Shown: positions 9,082 to 17,565 of the stretch, piece by piece
Position numbering within the stretch: position 1 is the stretch's first letter
Layout of the letters: every line of letters begins with the position of its first letter
Assembly: GCA_041890495.1 (NCBI GenBank)
Contig: CP169086.1
Coordinates: 2,294,001 to 2,358,000, forward strand
Direction: 5' to 3'
From: Escherichia boydii
GTDB lineage: Bacteria > Pseudomonadota > Gammaproteobacteria > Enterobacterales > Enterobacteriaceae
DNA: 64,000 nucleotides
Notes under the pieces: model-generated
Databases searched by the model: none
The model's input: the letters and a program-made list of their open reading frames with translations, nothing else
What the model was told of the DNA's origin: nothing
Position numbers and translations under genes: made by a program

Positions 9082-10848
9082 TTAGTAAGTACGAATCTTC
9101 GGCGGGAATGCCGGGCGCAGTTTCGGTTCCATGTTGACGCTTCGGCGCGTCATGGATTCCGACTCTGGCAGATACAGGGAGTGGCACAGCCAGTTTTCAT
9201 CATCACGATCCGGGAAGTCGAAGCGGCTATGCGCGCCACGGCTTTCGGTACGGAAGTTGGCAGAAACAGCCGTTGCATACGCCGTTTCCATCAGGTTATC
9301 CAGTTCCAGGCACTCAACGCGCTGGGTGTTGAACTCGCTGGAAGTGTCATCCAGACGGGCATTTTTCAGACGCTCGCGGATCACTTTCAACTGCTCAAGC
9401 CCTTTCGCCATCGCATCACCTTCACGGAAGACCGAGAAGTTATGCTGCATACATTCTTGCAGCGCTTTACGGATCGCCACCGGATCTTCACCGTTACGAT
9501 TATTGTTCCAGCGGTTCAGGCGATCCAGAGACGCTTCAACATCAGACTCGCTGGCATCGCGCAGTGCGCCCTGCTCGGCGATAGACTCTTGCAGATGCAG
9601 ACCTGCCGCGCGACCAAAGACCACCAGGTCCAGCAGCGAGTTGCCGCCCAGACGGTTAGCGCCGTGTACCGATACACAAGCGATTTCACCAACGGCAAAC
9701 AGTCCCGGAACAACCACATCTTCGCCTTTCTCATTCACAGTCAGCGCCTGACCGGTAACTTTGGTCGGAATACCGCCCATCATGTAGTGACAGGTTGGGA
9801 TAACCGGAATCGGCTCTTTCACCGGATCGACGTGAGCGAAGGTACGGGAAAGCTCCAGGATACCCGGCAGACGGGATTCGAGAACTTCTTTACCCAGGTG
9901 ATCGAGTTTCAGTTTCGCGTGTGGCCCCCACGGACCATCACAGCCGCGACCTTCACGGATTTCGATCATGATGGAACGCGCAACCACGTCACGGCCCGCC
10001 AGGTCTTTGGCGTTCGGCGCATAACGCTCCATAAAACGTTCGCCATGTTTGTTCAGCAGATAACCGCCTTCACCACGGCAACCTTCGGTGACCAGTACGC
10101 CCGCACCGGCAATGCCGGTCGGGTGGAACTGCCACATTTCCATATCCTGCACCGGTACGCCGGCACGGATAGCCATGCCGACACCGTCGCCGGTGTTAAT
10201 GTGGGCGTTGGTGGTGGACTGATAAATACGCCCTGCTCCGCCAGTCGCCAGCACGGTAGCGCGGGCTTTGAAATAAACCACTTCACCGGTTTCGATGCAC
10301 AGTGCGGTACAACCCACCACCGCGCCATCCTGGTTTTTCACCAGATCCAGCGCATACCACTCGGAGAAAATGGTGGTGTGGTTTTTCAGGTTCTGCTGAT
10401 AAAGCGTGTGCAACAGTGCGTGACCGGTACGGTCAGCTGCTGCCGCAGTGCGTGCCGCCTGCTCGCCGCCGAAGTTTTTCGACTGACCGCCAAACGGACG
10501 TTGATAGATACGACCATCATCGAGACGCGAGAACGGCAGGCCCATGTGTTCGAGTTCCAGAATCGCTTCCGGCCCGGTTTTACACATATATTCAATCGCG
10601 TCCTGGTCACCGATATAGTCCGACCCTTTCACGGTGTCGTACATATGCCATTCCCAGTTATCTTCATGGGTATTACCCAGCGCAACGGTAATGCCGCCTT
10701 GCGCAGAAACGGTATGGGAACGGGTCGGGAAGACTTTAGAGAGCAGCGCACAGGTCTGGCCGCTCTGGGAAATTTGCAGCGCCGCGCGCATACCTGCGCC
10801 ACCGGCACCAATCACAACTGCATCAAATTCTCTGACTGGCAATTTCAT
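9082..10848 (-). CDS. sdhA: Succinate dehydrogenase flavoprotein subunit
   Basis: 588 residues from the ATG at 10848, the length of the E. coli enzyme; this ATG overlaps the sdhD stop (TGATG). Oxidises succinate to fumarate on the cytoplasmic face of complex II. The FAD-binding G-A-G-G-A-G-M-R-A-A-L starts at residue 14 and H45 in R-S-H-T-V-S-A-Q-G-G is the covalent FAD attachment site. The capping-domain active-site segment A-G-R-D-V-V-A-R-S and the substrate-binding H-G-A-N-R-L-G-G-N-S are intact. Confidence 0.97.
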   Translation of the reverse strand: MKLPVREFDAVVIGAGGAGMRAALQISQSGQTCALLSKVFPTRSHTVSAQGGITVALGNTHEDNWEWHMYDTVKGSDYIGDQDAIEYMCKTGPEAILELEHMGLPFSRLDDGRIYQRPFGGQSKNFGGEQAARTAAAADRTGHALLHTLYQQNLKNHTTIFSEWYALDLVKNQDGAVVGCTALCIETGEVVYFKARATVLATGGAGRIYQSTTNAHINTGDGVGMAIRAGVPVQDMEMWQFHPTGIAGAGVLVTEGCRGEGGYLLNKHGERFMERYAPNAKDLAGRDVVARSIMIEIREGRGCDGPWGPHAKLKLDHLGKEVLESRLPGILELSRTFAHVDPVKEPIPVIPTCHYMMGGIPTKVTGQALTVNEKGEDVVVPGLFAVGEIACVSVHGANRLGGNSLLDLVVFGRAAGLHLQESIAEQGALRDASESDVEASLDRLNRWNNNRNGEDPVAIRKALQECMQHNFSVFREGDAMAKGLEQLKVIRERLKNARLDDTSSEFNTQRVECLELDNLMETAYATAVSANFRTESRGAHSRFDFPDRDDENWLCHSLYLPESESMTRRSVNMEPKLRPAFPPKIRTY

Positions 10849-11195
10849 CACACACCCCACACCACAACGAATCCATAAATCACGTAAACCACCAGTGCAA
10901 CGACAATCACCAGTTGCAGCATCAGGCGCAAAGCCAGCGGTTTAACGTAGTCGGTCAACACCTGCCACATGCCGATCCAGGCATGGATCAAGATAGAAAA
11001 CAGCGCCAGCAGGGTGAACACTTTGGTGAACGCAGAGGCGAAGAAACCGATCCAGACTTCATATGTCAGCTCGCCACTGGTAGCGAAAAAACCGACCATA
11101 TAAATGATGTAGAGCGTCAGGACGATAGCGGTAGCGCGAACGAGGATGAAATCATGTACGCCATTGCGTCCTAATGCGGAGGCGTTGCTTACCAT
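10848..11195 (-). CDS. sdhD: Succinate dehydrogenase membrane anchor, cytochrome b556 subunit
   Basis: 115 residues with three membrane helices (about 15-38, 58-80 and 88-113). H71 matches the SdhD position near haem b in E. coli complex II, and D82-Y83 match residues at the quinone site. Its start overlaps the sdhC stop (GTATGGTAA) and its stop overlaps the sdhA start, showing tight translational coupling. Confidence 0.96.
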
Positions 11196-11578
11196 ACGAG
11201 GACTCCTGCGAGAAGTGAAAGCACGACAGTAATAACAAAGGAGATTTTGGCGGAGCGTTTACCCGCTTCGAATGTTTCTTCCAGATAGCCAAAATCCATC
11301 ATCATGTGGCGAATACCTACGACGACGTGATACGCCAGAGCGGTAAGGATGCCCCACATGATAAATTTGACGAAGAAGCTGCCCATAATCGCGGAAGCTT
11401 GCTCGAAACCTTCAGGGGAAGAGAGGCTGGTACCCAGAAGCCACAGCAGGATGCCCACTGCAACAAAGGTGATCACACCGGAAACGCGATGGAGAATGGA
11501 CGCTATCGCCGTGATGGGGAACCGGATGGTCTGTAGGTCCAGATTAACAGGTCTTTGTTTTTTCACATTTCTTATCAT
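11189..11578 (-). CDS. sdhC: Succinate dehydrogenase cytochrome b556 large anchor subunit
   Basis: 129 residues from the ATG at 11578 ([10 protein letters not shown]), the E. coli start; an upstream in-frame extension is not needed. Three membrane helices. H84 is the haem b ligand and S27/R31 lie at the quinone pocket. First gene of the sdhCDAB-sucABCD operon. Its leader is about 220 nt from the predicted promoter; in E. coli this mRNA start region is a target of Spot 42 and RyhB sRNAs. Confidence 0.96.
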
Positions 11579-11806
11579 GAATAACGCCCACATGCTGTTC
11601 TTATTATTCCCTGGGGACTACGGGCACAGAGGTTAACTTTCTGTTACCTGGAGACGTCGGGATTTCCTTCCTCCGGTCTGCTTGCGGGTCAGACAGCGTC
11701 CTTTCTATAACTGCGCGTCATGCAAAACACTGCTTCCAGATGCGAAAACGACACGTTACAACGCTGGGTGGCTCGGGATTGCAGGGTGTTCCGGAGACCT
11801 GGCGGC

Positions 11807-11835
11807 AGTATAGGCTGTTCACAAAATCATTACAA
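11807..11835 (-). promoter_or_regulatory. sdhC promoter
   Basis: On the minus strand a -35 TTGTAA (11835-11830) and a -10 TATACT (11812-11807) are separated by 17 bp. The predicted start near 11800 gives a leader of about 220 nt, agreeing with the known E. coli sdh leader length. Confidence 0.75.
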
Positions 11836-11873
11836 TTAACCTACATATAGTTTGTCGGGTTTTATCCTGAACA

Positions 11874-11887
11874 GTGATCCAGGTCAC
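11874..11887. promoter_or_regulatory. Putative CRP site between sdhC and gltA
   Basis: GTGATCCAGGTCAC fits the CRP core GTGA-N6-TCAC. It is centred about 80 bp upstream of the predicted sdhC start, a position suited to catabolite activation of the sdh operon, and lies about 103 bp upstream of the predicted gltA P2 start. Confidence 0.6.
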
Positions 11888-11969
11888 GATAACAACATTT
11901 ATTTAATTTTTAATCATCTAATTTGACAATCATTCAACAAAGTTGTTACAAACATTACCAGGAAAAGCA

Positions 11970-11975
11970 TATAAT
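11970..11975 (+). promoter_or_regulatory. gltA distal promoter -10 (P2-like)
   Basis: A perfect TATAAT; the best -35 in reach is TTACAA about 18 bp upstream, a weak match. The predicted start near 11983 is about 300 bp before the gltA ATG, like the distal gltA promoter of E. coli. A nearer promoter is likely in the AT-rich stretch around 12075-12095, but no convincing hexamer pair is visible there. Confidence 0.55.
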
Positions 11976-12286
11976 GCGTAAAAGTTATGAAGTCGGTATT
12001 TCACCTAAGATTAACTTATGTAACAGTGTGGAAGTATTGACCAATTCATTCGGGACAGTTATTAGTGGTAGACAAGTTTAATAATTCGGATTGCTAAGTA
12101 CTTGATTCGCCATTTATTCGTCATCAATGGATCCTTTACCTGCAAGCGCCCAGAGCTCTGTACCCAGGTTTTCCCCTCTTTCACAGAGCGGCGAGCCAAA
12201 TAAAAAACGGGTAAAGCCAGGTTGATGTGCGAAGGCAAATTTAAGTTCCGGCAGTCTTACGCAATAAGGCGCTAAGGAGACCTTAA

Positions 12287-13570
12287 ATGGCTGATACAAA
12301 AGCAAAACTCACCCTCAACGGGGATACAGCTGTTGAACTGGATGTGCTGAAAGGCACGCTGGGTCAAGATGTTATTGATATCCGTACTCTCGGTTCAAAA
12401 GGTGTGTTCACCTTTGACCCAGGCTTCACTTCAACCGCATCCTGCGAATCTAAAATTACTTTTATTGATGGTGATGAAGGTATTTTGCTGCACCGCGGTT
12501 TCCCGATCGATCAGCTGGCGACCGATTCTAACTACCTGGAAGTTTGTTACATCCTGCTGAATGGTGAAAAACCGACTCAGGAACAGTATGACGAATTTAA
12601 AACTACGGTGACCCGTCATACCATGATCCACGAGCAGATTACCCGTCTGTTCCATGCTTTCCGTCGCGACTCGCATCCAATGGCAGTCATGTGTGGTATT
12701 ACCGGCGCGCTGGCGGCGTTCTATCACGACTCGCTGGATGTTAACAATCCTCGTCACCGTGAAATTGCCGCGTTCCGCCTGCTGTCGAAAATGCCGACCA
12801 TGGCCGCGATGTGTTACAAGTATTCCATTGGTCAGCCATTTGTTTACCCGCGCAACGATCTCTCCTACGCCGGTAACTTCCTGAATATGATGTTCTCCAC
12901 GCCGTGCGAACCGTATGAAGTTAATCCGATTCTGGAACGTGCTATGGACCGTATTCTGATCCTGCACGCTGACCATGAACAGAACGCCTCTACCTCCACC
13001 GTGCGTACCGCTGGCTCTTCGGGTGCGAACCCGTTTGCCTGTATCGCAGCAGGTATTGCTTCACTGTGGGGACCTGCGCACGGCGGTGCTAACGAAGCGG
13101 CGCTGAAAATGCTGGAAGAAATCAGCTCCGTTAAACACATTCCGGAATTTGTTCGTCGTGCGAAAGACAAAAATGATTCTTTCCGCCTGATGGGCTTCGG
13201 TCACCGCGTGTACAAAAATTACGACCCGCGCGCCACCGTAATGCGTGAAACCTGCCATGAAGTGCTGAAAGAGCTGGGCACGAAGGATGACCTGCTGGAA
13301 GTGGCTATGGAGCTGGAAAACATCGCGCTGAACGACCCGTACTTTATCGAGAAGAAACTGTACCCGAACGTCGATTTCTACTCTGGTATCATCCTGAAAG
13401 CGATGGGTATTCCGTCTTCCATGTTCACCGTCATTTTCGCAATGGCACGTACCGTTGGCTGGATCGCCCACTGGAGCGAAATGCACAGTGACGGTATGAA
13501 GATTGCCCGTCCGCGTCAGCTGTATACCGGCTACGAGCAGCGTGATTTTAAGTCTGACCTGAAGCGTTAA
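12287..13570 (+). CDS. gltA: Citrate synthase (type II, NADH-sensitive)
   Basis: 427 residues, the length of the hexameric Gram-negative enzyme. Condenses oxaloacetate and acetyl-CoA, the entry step of the TCA cycle. Catalytic segments are present: the H-G-G-A-N-E-A-A histidine near 265, the F-G-H-R-V-Y-K histidine near 306 and the N-V-D-F-Y-S-G aspartate near 363. The N-terminal domain typical of the NADH-inhibited type is present. It is transcribed away from the sdh operon, sharing its control region, and is followed by a bidirectional terminator shared with nei. Confidence 0.97.
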   Translation: MADTKAKLTLNGDTAVELDVLKGTLGQDVIDIRTLGSKGVFTFDPGFTSTASCESKITFIDGDEGILLHRGFPIDQLATDSNYLEVCYILLNGEKPTQEQYDEFKTTVTRHTMIHEQITRLFHAFRRDSHPMAVMCGITGALAAFYHDSLDVNNPRHREIAAFRLLSKMPTMAAMCYKYSIGQPFVYPRNDLSYAGNFLNMMFSTPCEPYEVNPILERAMDRILILHADHEQNASTSTVRTAGSSGANPFACIAAGIASLWGPAHGGANEAALKMLEEISSVKHIPEFVRRAKDKNDSFRLMGFGHRVYKNYDPRATVMRETCHEVLKELGTKDDLLEVAMELENIALNDPYFIEKKLYPNVDFYSGIILKAMGIPSSMFTVIFAMARTVGWIAHWSEMHSDGMKIARPRQLYTGYEQRDFKSDLKR

Positions 13571-13581
13571 AAGACGTTGGG

Positions 13582-13629
13582 TGCGGCCTGATGCCCTCAC
13601 CCCGGCCCTCTCCCACAGGGAGAGGGGGA
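13582..13629. repeat. REP-like palindrome (CCCTCACCCC family) after gltA
   Basis: TGCGGCCTGATGCCCTCACC leads into the palindrome CCCTCTCCCACAGGGAGAGGG. The same sequence followed by a terminator occurs after pgm (inverted, 32063-32137) and four times after rihA (62657-63028). It starts 12 bp after the gltA stop codon. Confidence 0.85.
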
Positions 13630-13635
13630 AAACCT

Positions 13636-13667
13636 TAAAAACGGTAACCCAAGGGTTACCGTTTTAC
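13636..13667. terminator. Bidirectional terminator between gltA and nei
   Basis: Stem ACGGTAACCC/GGGTTACCGT (13641-13662) with a 2-nt spacer, flanked by A on the left and T on the right, so it can end gltA (+) and nei (-) transcripts. Confidence 0.85.
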
Positions 13668-13669
13668 TT

Positions 13670-14461
13670 TTATTTCTGGCAGTGCGGGCACCAGTAAAAA
13701 GGTCTGGAAGAGAGCATCATCCTGTCGATAATTCCGCCACACCGTTCGCACTTTTTCCCCGCCCGATGAAACACCTTAAAGCGGAACAGCGCCCCGTGAT
13801 GCTTGTTTTCATCTACGATGCCGCGCGTGTTGTACGACAGCCGGGGAATGTCCAACAGCGCGTGGGACAGCGCCTCCAGCTGTTCATCGCTCAGCTGTGA
13901 GGCTTTATGGTGCGGCGCCAGCCCGACTTCCCAGAGAATTTCCACCCGCAGGTAGTTGCCAAGCCCGGCCAGAAACGACTGGTCAAGGAACAGGCCGGAA
14001 AACTGCCGGTTGCGGAATGTGGGCGATAGCAGTCGGGCCTTCACATCGCTCGCCGTCAGACGCATATCCAGCACGTCCGGCCCCACTCGCTGTAGAAACG
14101 GGTGCGTGAGCAGTTGTTCCGGCGTTAACATTTCGATATCAGAGGCGCTATAGAGCAGGATCGCCTTATCGGCCGTTTGCAGCCTGACGCGCAGCACGCG
14201 GGTGGTTTGCGGCTGCTCGTCCGCCTCCACCACTCGCCAGACGCCGTAAAGCTGGTTATGGCTATATAACGTCAGGTTATGGGAAAAATGCGTGAGCAAC
14301 GCTTTGCCGCGCGTTTCAATATGAGTCACCGTCTGGCCCACCAGCTGTGACTCAAACGGTTTCAGTTGAGGAAAAGCAAACCAGACCTCCGTCAGGGGTT
14401 TGCCCTTTATCGCCGCCTCGAGGCTATCCGCCGCGCGGCGGATCTCCGGGCCTTCTGGCAT
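13670..14461 (-). CDS. nei: Endonuclease VIII, DNA glycosylase/AP lyase
   Basis: 263 residues. Removes oxidised pyrimidines in base-excision repair. After the removed Met, P2 is the catalytic N-terminal proline and E3 the partner acid (M-P-E-G-P-E-I-R-R-A-A). The helix-two-turn-helix domain is followed by a C-terminal zinc finger, C-E-R-C-G-G...W-C-P-H-C-Q-K, that ends the protein. It is the last gene of the phrB-ybgI-pxpBCA-nei run and lies 18 bp after pxpA, so a DNA-repair gene sits at each end of this run. Confidence 0.96.
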   Translation of the reverse strand: MPEGPEIRRAADSLEAAIKGKPLTEVWFAFPQLKPFESQLVGQTVTHIETRGKALLTHFSHNLTLYSHNQLYGVWRVVEADEQPQTTRVLRVRLQTADKAILLYSASDIEMLTPEQLLTHPFLQRVGPDVLDMRLTASDVKARLLSPTFRNRQFSGLFLDQSFLAGLGNYLRVEILWEVGLAPHHKASQLSDEQLEALSHALLDIPRLSYNTRGIVDENKHHGALFRFKVFHRAGKKCERCGGIIDRMMLSSRPFYWCPHCQK

Positions 14462-14479
14462 TTTTCTGTCCTTTCATGA

Positions 14480-15220
14480 TTAGTCTGCGCTGACAAGAAT
14501 GCCCTCTTCAGAGAACGCTGCCCGCAAGCGGCGCGCGAACTGGAGCGCATGCTCGCCATCACCATGTAAACATACCGTATCAGCCTGAACGTGTGCCGAT
14601 GTGCCGTCCACGGCGGTCACCCGCCCGGCGCGCACCATCTCCAGCGTCTGCGCCAGCGCTTGACCTTCGTCGGTAATCAGCGCGCCGGCCTGCGTACGTG
14701 GAACCAGGCTGCCGTCAGGCATGTATCCCCGATCGGCAAAGACCTCCTGACGCGTGGTCAACCCCAGACGCTCGCCAGCGCGAATAAGCTCGCTGCCCGC
14801 CAGACCCACGAGGCTCAGCTGCGGGTTGCAATCCCGCACCGCGCGGGCAATCGCCTCCGCCAGCGTCGGATCTTTTGCCGCCTGATTGTAGAGCATGCCG
14901 TGCGGCTTCACGTGGCGCAGCACGCCATTCTCCGCGCGTACCATCGCCTCCAGCGCACCGATCTGGTAAAGCACCTGAGCGTAGACCGTCTCCGGCGGCA
15001 GATCCATAGCCGTGCGGCCAAAGTTTTCCCGGTCTGGGAAGCTCGGATGAGCGCCTATCGCGACGCCGTTTTTAATGGCATTACGCACGCTCTCCAGCAT
15101 GGTTTGCGCATCGCCCGCGTGAAAGCCACAGGCGATGTTGACCGAGCTGACCAGCGCCATCAGCGCCGCATCGGCGCTGCCACCCTCCCCCAGATCGGCA
15201 TTCAAATCAATCTTTACCAT
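14480..15220 (-). CDS. pxpA: 5-oxoprolinase subunit A (LamB/YcsF family)
   Basis: 246 residues from the ATG at 15220, preceded by GGAGG at 4-nt spacing; a TTG one codon upstream is less likely. With PxpB and PxpC it forms the ATP-dependent 5-oxoprolinase that opens pyroglutamate to glutamate. The N-terminal K-I-D-L-N-A-D-L-G-E-G signature and G-A-H-P-S-F-P-D segment are typical. It overlaps the end of pxpC by 14 bp. Confidence 0.93.
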   Translation of the reverse strand: MVKIDLNADLGEGGSADAALMALVSSVNIACGFHAGDAQTMLESVRNAIKNGVAIGAHPSFPDRENFGRTAMDLPPETVYAQVLYQIGALEAMVRAENGVLRHVKPHGMLYNQAAKDPTLAEAIARAVRDCNPQLSLVGLAGSELIRAGERLGLTTRQEVFADRGYMPDGSLVPRTQAGALITDEGQALAQTLEMVRAGRVTAVDGTSAHVQADTVCLHGDGEHALQFARRLRAAFSEEGILVSAD

Positions 15221-16139
15221 CAAGCCTCCACGCCAGCTGCTCCAGATAACGCTGCTGATCCTGCCGCGCCTTTAGCGCCTCCTCCAGCGAACACTGCACG
15301 AAGTGAATCGGCTGTCCGAGTGGAATTTGCGCCAGATGGTAGCGATCGGCTTCAATGATGCAGGCAATTCGCGGATAGCCGCCCGTTGTCTGCGCGTCAT
15401 TCATTAACACGATCGGTTGCCCGTTGCCCGGAACCTGAATCACCCCAGGCAGTAAACCGTGGGAGAGTAGTTCCCTGTCGGTCGTTCGGATCAGCGGCTG
15501 CCCCTGCAGACGATAGCCCATACGGTTACTCTGCGGACTGATTTTCCACGGCGAGCGCCAGAAGGACTCTTTTGAGGCCTCGTCGAACTCATGATATTCC
15601 GGCCCCGGTAAGGCGCGGATCTGGTTTCCCCACAGCAGCTGTTTTACGCCCTGCGTGGTCGAGAAATGGCGAGCAGAGGGCTTGATTGAAAGCCGATCGC
15701 CGTCGCGCAACAAACGTCCTTCGTGACCGCCAATCCCGGCTTTCTGATCGGTACTTGATGAGCCCAGCACCTCAGGCACATCAATGCCGCCAGCCACCGC
15801 GAGATAGCTACGCACGCCGTGTAAAGGGCGCTTTAAGGTCAGACGCTGTCCGGCTTTGGCCCGCAGACGCCAGCCGGTCCATACCGCTTTGCCGTCCAGA
15901 GTGGCATCACAGCCTGCGCCGGTGAGCGCGAACCAGGTCTCCTGACCAAACTCAATGACACACTGGCCGAGCGTAATTTCGAGCGCCGCCGTGCTGCCGG
16001 GGTTGCCCACCAGCACGTTAGCGATTTCCAGCGCAGGACGGTCCAGCGCGCCACAATAGCTCACGCCCGACTGGCGCATGCCAAAGCGGCCGGCATCCTG
16101 TACGGAGGTATAAAGCCCGGCGCGAATAAGCGTTAACAT
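15207..16139 (-). CDS. pxpC: 5-oxoprolinase subunit C (KipA/urea-carboxylase-like)
   Basis: 310 residues. Belongs to the biotin-dependent carboxylase-like cyclophilin-fold family (KipA); here part of the PxpABC 5-oxoprolinase. Typical segments are the N-terminal G-L-Y-T-S-V-Q-D-A-G-R-F-G and the later V-L-M-N-D-A-Q-T-T-G-G-Y-P-R. It overlaps both pxpB (7 bp) and pxpA (14 bp), so the three subunits are translationally linked. Confidence 0.93.
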   Translation of the reverse strand: MLTLIRAGLYTSVQDAGRFGMRQSGVSYCGALDRPALEIANVLVGNPGSTAALEITLGQCVIEFGQETWFALTGAGCDATLDGKAVWTGWRLRAKAGQRLTLKRPLHGVRSYLAVAGGIDVPEVLGSSSTDQKAGIGGHEGRLLRDGDRLSIKPSARHFSTTQGVKQLLWGNQIRALPGPEYHEFDEASKESFWRSPWKISPQSNRMGYRLQGQPLIRTTDRELLSHGLLPGVIQVPGNGQPIVLMNDAQTTGGYPRIACIIEADRYHLAQIPLGQPIHFVQCSLEEALKARQDQQRYLEQLAWRLDGKD

Positions 16140-16789
16140 ACCCCCTCCTTCTGTGGGATAAAGCGAAGGGTATCGCCTGGGCGCAGCAGTATTGGCGACT
16201 CCAGCCCGGGGTCAAATAACGGTGTGGCGGTATGCCCAATAAGCTGCCAGCCGCCGGGCGAAGTTAGCGGGTATACGCCGGTCTGCTCGCCGCCAATCGC
16301 GACCGTCCCCGCCGGTACGCTCAGGCGCGGTTCAGCGCGACGTGGCGTATGCAACTGAGGGGATAATCCCCCCAGATACGGGAATCCGGGCTGAAACCCC
16401 AGGAACCAGACCACATAGTCAACCGAGCTGTGCAGCTCAACAACCTGCTTTTCTGTCAGCCCACAGTGGTCTGGCCACCACGCCAAGATCCGGTCCCCCC
16501 GAACCGCCATAAACGACCGGGATCTCAATGGCACGCGATCCGGCTCCAGCGCCTCGCTCTCCTCCCACCAGCGTTGCAAACGCTCTATGGCATCCAGCGC
16601 CAGCGACTCAGGATTACGCAAAATCACCGTGATATTGTTCATGCCGGGAATGGCTTCAACCACATTCGGCATATCCACCAGACGCTGCGCCAGTCGCCAG
16701 ATCCGTTTCTGGCTAGCCAGCGTCACCGGCGGTTCCAGTTCCAGCACTACCGCCGTTTCACCTATCAGATAACAACGCGCTCGTTGCAC
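16133..16789 (-). CDS. pxpB: 5-oxoprolinase subunit B (KipI-like)
   Basis: 218 residues. KipI/PxpB family, the partner of PxpC in 5-oxoprolinase. The family segments F-L-G-F-Q-P-G-F-P-Y-L-G-G-L and the later I-G-G-E-Q-T-G-V-Y-P and S-P-G-G-W-Q-L-I-G are intact. It starts 22 bp after ybgI. In other bacteria homologues were named for inhibition of kinase KinA, but the operon with pxpA and pxpC supports the 5-oxoprolinase role here. Confidence 0.93.
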   Translation of the reverse strand: MQRARCYLIGETAVVLELEPPVTLASQKRIWRLAQRLVDMPNVVEAIPGMNNITVILRNPESLALDAIERLQRWWEESEALEPDRVPLRSRSFMAVRGDRILAWWPDHCGLTEKQVVELHSSVDYVVWFLGFQPGFPYLGGLSPQLHTPRRAEPRLSVPAGTVAIGGEQTGVYPLTSPGGWQLIGHTATPLFDPGLESPILLRPGDTLRFIPQKEGVC

Positions 16790-16811
16790 TTTCGATCCCT
16801 CTGATTATTCG

Positions 16812-17555
16812 TTATGCAGGATTAGGAATATCAATAAAGGTCACATCAAGATCGGTATTTTCATTCAGCCACTCGCTCAATGCGCGAATACCACCACGTT
16901 CAGTGGCATGGTGACCTGCAGCATAAAAATGCAATCCCTGCTCGCGGGCTGAATGAATGGTCTGTTCAGAAACTTCGCCAGTAATAAAAGCATCCACGCC
17001 AAAACGCGCGGCGCTATCGATAAAACTTTGCCCGCCGCCCGTGCACCAGGCGACGCGCTGGACCACCTCAGGTCCGGTATCGCCACACCATAACGGCTTA
17101 CGTCCCAGACGCGCTTCAATCCAGGAAGCCAGCTCCAGTCCCGGCACAGGCATGGTCAGTTCGCCCCACGGCACCAACGGCTCAATTTCGCCCATGACCG
17201 TGATCCCCAGTAACGCCGCCAGCTGTGCGTTATTGCCCAGCTCAGGATGTGCGTCAAGCGGCAAATGCCAGCCATACAGGTTGATATCATTCGCCAGCAA
17301 CGTTTTTAAACGGTTACGCTTCATTCCGCGAATGACCGGAGACTCTCCTTTCCAGAAGTAGCCATGATGCACAATGACCGCATCCGCGCCCAGACGCACT
17401 GCCTCATCGAGCAAAGCCTGGCTGGCGGTGACACCGGTAACAATTTTTTGCACCGTCTCTTTGCCTTCCACCTGCAAACCATTCGGCGCGTAATCACTAA
17501 TCGCCGCGCTGTTCAGTTTTTCGTTAATCAGTTGTTCCAGTTCGGTGTTTTTCAT
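16812..17555 (-). CDS. ybgI: Nif3-family metal-binding protein (DUF34)
   Basis: 247 residues from the ATG at 17555 (M-K-N-T-E-L-E-Q-L). Nif3/DUF34 proteins form a toroidal hexamer with a di-metal site; conserved histidines are visible in V-I-V-H-H-G-Y-F-W-K and in the C-terminal G-H-H-A-T-E-R-G-G. Members are often annotated as GTP cyclohydrolase 1 type 2, but the physiological substrate is not settled. It starts 10 bp after phrB and precedes pxpB, so it is probably cotranscribed with both. Confidence 0.92.
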   Translation of the reverse strand: MKNTELEQLINEKLNSAAISDYAPNGLQVEGKETVQKIVTGVTASQALLDEAVRLGADAVIVHHGYFWKGESPVIRGMKRNRLKTLLANDINLYGWHLPLDAHPELGNNAQLAALLGITVMGEIEPLVPWGELTMPVPGLELASWIEARLGRKPLWCGDTGPEVVQRVAWCTGGGQSFIDSAARFGVDAFITGEVSEQTIHSAREQGLHFYAAGHHATERGGIRALSEWLNENTDLDVTFIDIPNPA

Positions 17556-17565
17556 CATCACTCTC

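Larger units (their letters stand above)
11579..12286. other. Divergent control region sdhC / gltA
   Basis: 708 bp without a credible gene. It holds the sdhC promoter and long leader, the CRP-like site and the gltA promoters listed separately, plus AT-rich DNA (11880-11965) where ArcA sites would be expected. The gltA ribosome site AAGGAGA lies 8 nt before the ATG at 12287. Confidence 0.8.
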
